The position numbers were made by a program, and so were the translations under genes. 7,413 nt of DNA from Desulfobacterales bacterium (GTDB lineage Bacteria > Desulfobacterota > Desulfobacteria > Desulfobacterales > C00003106), in assembly GCA_030613165.1 (NCBI GenBank), contig JAUWMN010000069.1, forward strand, positions 1 to 7,413, in the 5' to 3' direction. Shown one piece after another: positions 5,945-7,413 of the stretch (its first letter is position 1; every line of letters starts with the position of its first letter). The notes under the pieces are model-generated. The model ran no database searches and was not told where the DNA came from. It saw only the letters and a list, made by a program, of their open reading frames with translations.

Positions 5945-6646
5945 TTACCTCCCGATACCGGCAGGTATTGCCACGCCGGTTGTAAAAAGATACGGGGCCT
6001 CCGGGGCAGAGGAATTCAAAAACGATAAACGCACCGTAACCATGGCAGGAACTTCATAGTCAAACTCCTCAGATCTGGAGTCCCAGTGGTCATAGGAGGT
6101 CTCTTTAGCATCATGGTACATAAATTCAACGTTAGTCAGCCCCTCACATAAAACCGGGCCCTGTGATATCTCGCTTTCCAGATCACCATCCGAGTCGGGT
6201 TGATCGCTCCGGCAGAGGGCAAAAACTCCGTTGTTATCTCCTTCTTTAATATAGTATTGAATCTTTGTGATCGTATCTCCTTTTGATTCTACGCTAAAAG
6301 AGAGGTGTGCTGTGGAGGTAAATACAAGGTTGTCAAAGGTCTTATCGCCCACCTCACCCTCTGTCGTGATAAGCCCGTAACGAGAACGAGCCTGCTCTTT
6401 CTCCTCATCTGTTTCACCGGCAGGGATATAAGGGCTATATAGAGACTCCAGATCTTCCACGATTCTTTCCATGGCAATACGCGCCATGGCATAGATCTCC
6501 GCCTCTCTTGTAGTACTCTCTACAATACTGAATGTTCCGGAATACGCCGCATATATGGTTGAAACAACAATGCTGAGGATGAAAACCGCGATCAGGATTT
6601 CCAGCAGCGTGAATCCCGACTTGTTTTTTCCTTTCTTTTTATTCAT
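5945..6646 (-). CDS. gspJ: Type II secretion minor pseudopilin GspJ
   Basis: GspJ is an inner-membrane-assembled pseudopilin that forms the tip complex of the type II secretion pseudopilus with GspI and GspK. With the ATG at 6646-6644 it has 233 residues, within the family range. The prepilin site is KNKSG/FTLLEILIAVFILSIVV, with cleavage after Gly11 and the conserved Glu at mature position 5 (Glu16). The mature domain starts with the stem helix (YAAYSGTF) and continues with a helix rich in REAEIYAMARIAMERI. The C-terminal half has beta-type segments, including VTKI/QYYIKEG and VRLSFLNS. A longer reading from a TTG at 6691 would add 15 residues lying inside gspI and give an overlong leader, so the ATG is preferred. 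The ATG overlaps the end of gspI by eight bases (ATGAATAA), which suggests translational coupling. GAAAGAG just upstream can serve as a weak ribosome binding site. Confidence 0.93.
   Translation of the reverse strand: MNKKKGKNKSGFTLLEILIAVFILSIVVSTIYAAYSGTFSIVESTTREAEIYAMARIAMERIVEDLESLYSPYIPAGETDEEKEQARSRYGLITTEGEVGDKTFDNLVFTSTAHLSFSVESKGDTITKIQYYIKEGDNNGVFALCRSDQPDSDGDLESEISQGPVLCEGLTNVEFMYHDAKETSYDHWDSRSEEFDYEVPAMVTVRLSFLNSSAPEAPYLFTTGVAIPAGIGR
5948..5953 (-). promoter_or_regulatory. Ribosome binding site supporting the gspK GTG start
   Basis: GGGAGG at the very end of gspJ is followed by the gspJ TAA (5947-5945), two bases, then GTG (5942-5940). The five-base spacing is acceptable. There is no competing ATG between this site and the prepilin leader MKKHFRNNRG, so the GTG start is well supported. 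Confidence 0.7.
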
Positions 6647-7010
6647 TCTCTTTCGCGTACTTATAAAGTACAACCCGGCGTTCACGGGCAAAATTTCCTT
6701 TTTCCCATGTGATAATTAGCTCTACTTTTGTCAGGTACTTCAGCTCAGTATCCGATGTGGATATTTCCCACCGATAGTTCGAGAAATCCTCACCAAAGTC
6801 TCCATATGTTCCTTCAACTCCCATGCTTTCAATTTCAGCCATTTTACTTTGCGCCAACAATGATGCCGTGGTTGCCAGACGGGCTTCATTCGCGATGGAA
6901 ATGCTCTGTGCCTGGGATCTAAAAACTGCTACTAAGGCTATGGCCAATATTGCCATTGCTACCATAACTTCAAGGAGGGTAAAACCGTTATGGTGGGAAT
7001 ATTGTCTCAT
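6639..7010 (-). CDS. gspI: Type II secretion minor pseudopilin GspI
   Basis: This is a 123-residue protein, the normal size for GspI, the minor pseudopilin that nucleates the tip complex with GspJ and GspK. The prepilin peptidase site is HHNG/FTLLEVMVAMAILAIALVAVF, with cleavage after Gly9, Phe at mature position 1 and Glu14 at mature position 5. The stem helix is followed by the family pattern SQAQSISIANEARLATTASLLAQSKMAEIES (about 32-62) and a short beta-rich C-terminal part with YRWEI and VELIITWEKGNFARERRVVLY. Its ATG overlaps the gspH stop in an ATGA arrangement (7010-7007). No strong Shine-Dalgarno sequence is visible, so initiation is probably coupled to gspH translation. Its own stop overlaps the gspJ start by eight bases. 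The short length and ALLA/AQSK-type motif separate it from GspG and GspH. Confidence 0.93.
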   Translation of the reverse strand: MRQYSHHNGFTLLEVMVAMAILAIALVAVFRSQAQSISIANEARLATTASLLAQSKMAEIESMGVEGTYGDFGEDFSNYRWEISTSDTELKYLTKVELIITWEKGNFARERRVVLYKYAKENE

Positions 7011-7413
7011 TCTATATACTGATTCTCAATCTTCACCTTAGGAAGAAACGAAGGTAGGAAAAGAGTATAGACGTTGTCACTTCTATCGCCAAGATGAATC
7101 AGCGCTTCTTCCACATATCCCCTTGGAGAAAAACGTATTTTAGCGCTGCCAACCATGACCTTGCCGGAGGGAGAAGCAATGTCTATGAGATCAACTCCTG
7201 ATGGAAGTCTTATGCGGGTTACATCATCAATTTCTTTGTCATTCATATCCGAGGAGGTAACCCAGTAGCTCTCAGAATCCAAATTGAAATTTAACCAAAC
7301 CTCCTTATGTTCGCGAACGGCCTCGCCCCTTAATTGCTCGATTGTGCCGGTCAGCCTGCGCACCGCGGATTTTAAATTGCTCGAAAAAAATGTCTCTCTA
7401 AGTTTGGGGACGG
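7007..7413 (-). CDS. gspH: Type II secretion minor pseudopilin GspH, N-terminus cut by window edge
   Basis: The frame is open from the right edge (7413) to the TGA at 7009-7007, giving 135 visible codons. The start and the prepilin FTLLE leader lie outside the window. A GTG at 7363 is in frame but is not the true start: the coding sense continues upstream with VPKLRETFFSSNLKSAVRR, leading into LTGTIEQLRGEAVREHKEVW. That is the stem-to-globular-domain transition typical of GspH (a helix with L..LR.EAV). The rest is a beta-rich domain with YWVTSSD, RIRLPSGVDLIDI and IRFSPRGYVEEALIHLGD. The pattern of F-SPRG followed by a strand and a closing strand is the usual GspH/FimT end. It precedes gspI with a four-base overlap, the standard order of a gsp operon. 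FimT-like type IV pilin subunits share this fold; the gspI-J-K neighbours favour GspH. Confidence 0.85.
   Translation of the reverse strand, partial: VPKLRETFFSSNLKSAVRRLTGTIEQLRGEAVREHKEVWLNFNLDSESYWVTSSDMNDKEIDDVTRIRLPSGVDLIDIASPSGKVMVGSAKIRFSPRGYVEEALIHLGDRSDNVYTLFLPSFLPKVKIENQYIE

Noticed and set aside
6647..6691. Longer gspJ starting at a TTG
   Set aside because: The extra 15 residues would overlap gspI by over 50 bases and lengthen the prepilin leader. The ATG at 6646 gives a normal leader and a coupled overlap.
7007..7363. Complete 118-codon gene starting at GTG 7363
   Set aside because: The frame stays open to the window edge with GspH-like sequence upstream, and a start here would remove the pseudopilin stem.

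Overview
The window reads as a piece of a Gram-negative bacterial chromosome. It holds seven protein-coding genes and one repeat-bearing gap, packed tightly with no empty stretch over 300 bases. The type II secretion (Gsp) pseudopilin genes imply a diderm cell. The mix of a Ski2/Mtr4-like RNA helicase, a REC-only response regulator with a long helical tail, and moderate GC would suit a deltaproteobacterial (Desulfobacterota-type) or Nitrospirota-type anaerobe. That placement is an inference from family resemblance only.

Layout, left to right. Positions 1-2122 (minus) carry an almost complete Ski2/Mtr4-like DEAH-box helicase whose C-terminal end lies beyond the left edge. Its best start is a TTG with a good ribosome binding site, which adds an arginine-rich N-terminal tail. 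A 119-base AT-rich gap separates it from the divergent cutA (2242-2562, plus). cutA converges on a minus-strand response regulator gene (2586-3272), with a small perfect hairpin between the two stop codons. The regulator lies 15 bases downstream of pepA (3288-4784, minus), an M17 leucyl aminopeptidase. All metal and catalytic residues of PepA align, but the normally invariant Gly-Gly of its FDSGG motif reads Arg-Arg. Upstream of pepA is a 147-base gap (4785-4931) dominated by a long imperfect palindrome built from CGCAAAGA units. From 4932 to the right edge, all on the minus strand, run gspK, gspJ, gspI and the C-terminal part of gspH.

How the genes fit together. gspH-I-J-K are overlapping or nearly abutting (overlaps of 4 and 8 bases, then a gap of 2), the normal order of a type II secretion operon. 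They encode the minor pseudopilins that prime and tip the periplasmic pseudopilus. After gspK the usual gspL/gspM do not follow; the repeat and then pepA plus the response regulator come instead. pepA and the regulator probably share a transcript. Whether they are read through from gspK or have their own promoter cannot be decided here. The helicase and cutA form a separate divergent pair with no evident functional tie to secretion.

No RNA genes, insertion sequences, CRISPR arrays or att sites were recognised. The points most worth a second look are the Arg-Arg substitution in PepA, the palindromic repeat upstream of pepA, the low-GC regulator with its REC-loop insertion and unassigned C-terminal domain, and the basic N-terminus and cysteine cluster of the helicase.
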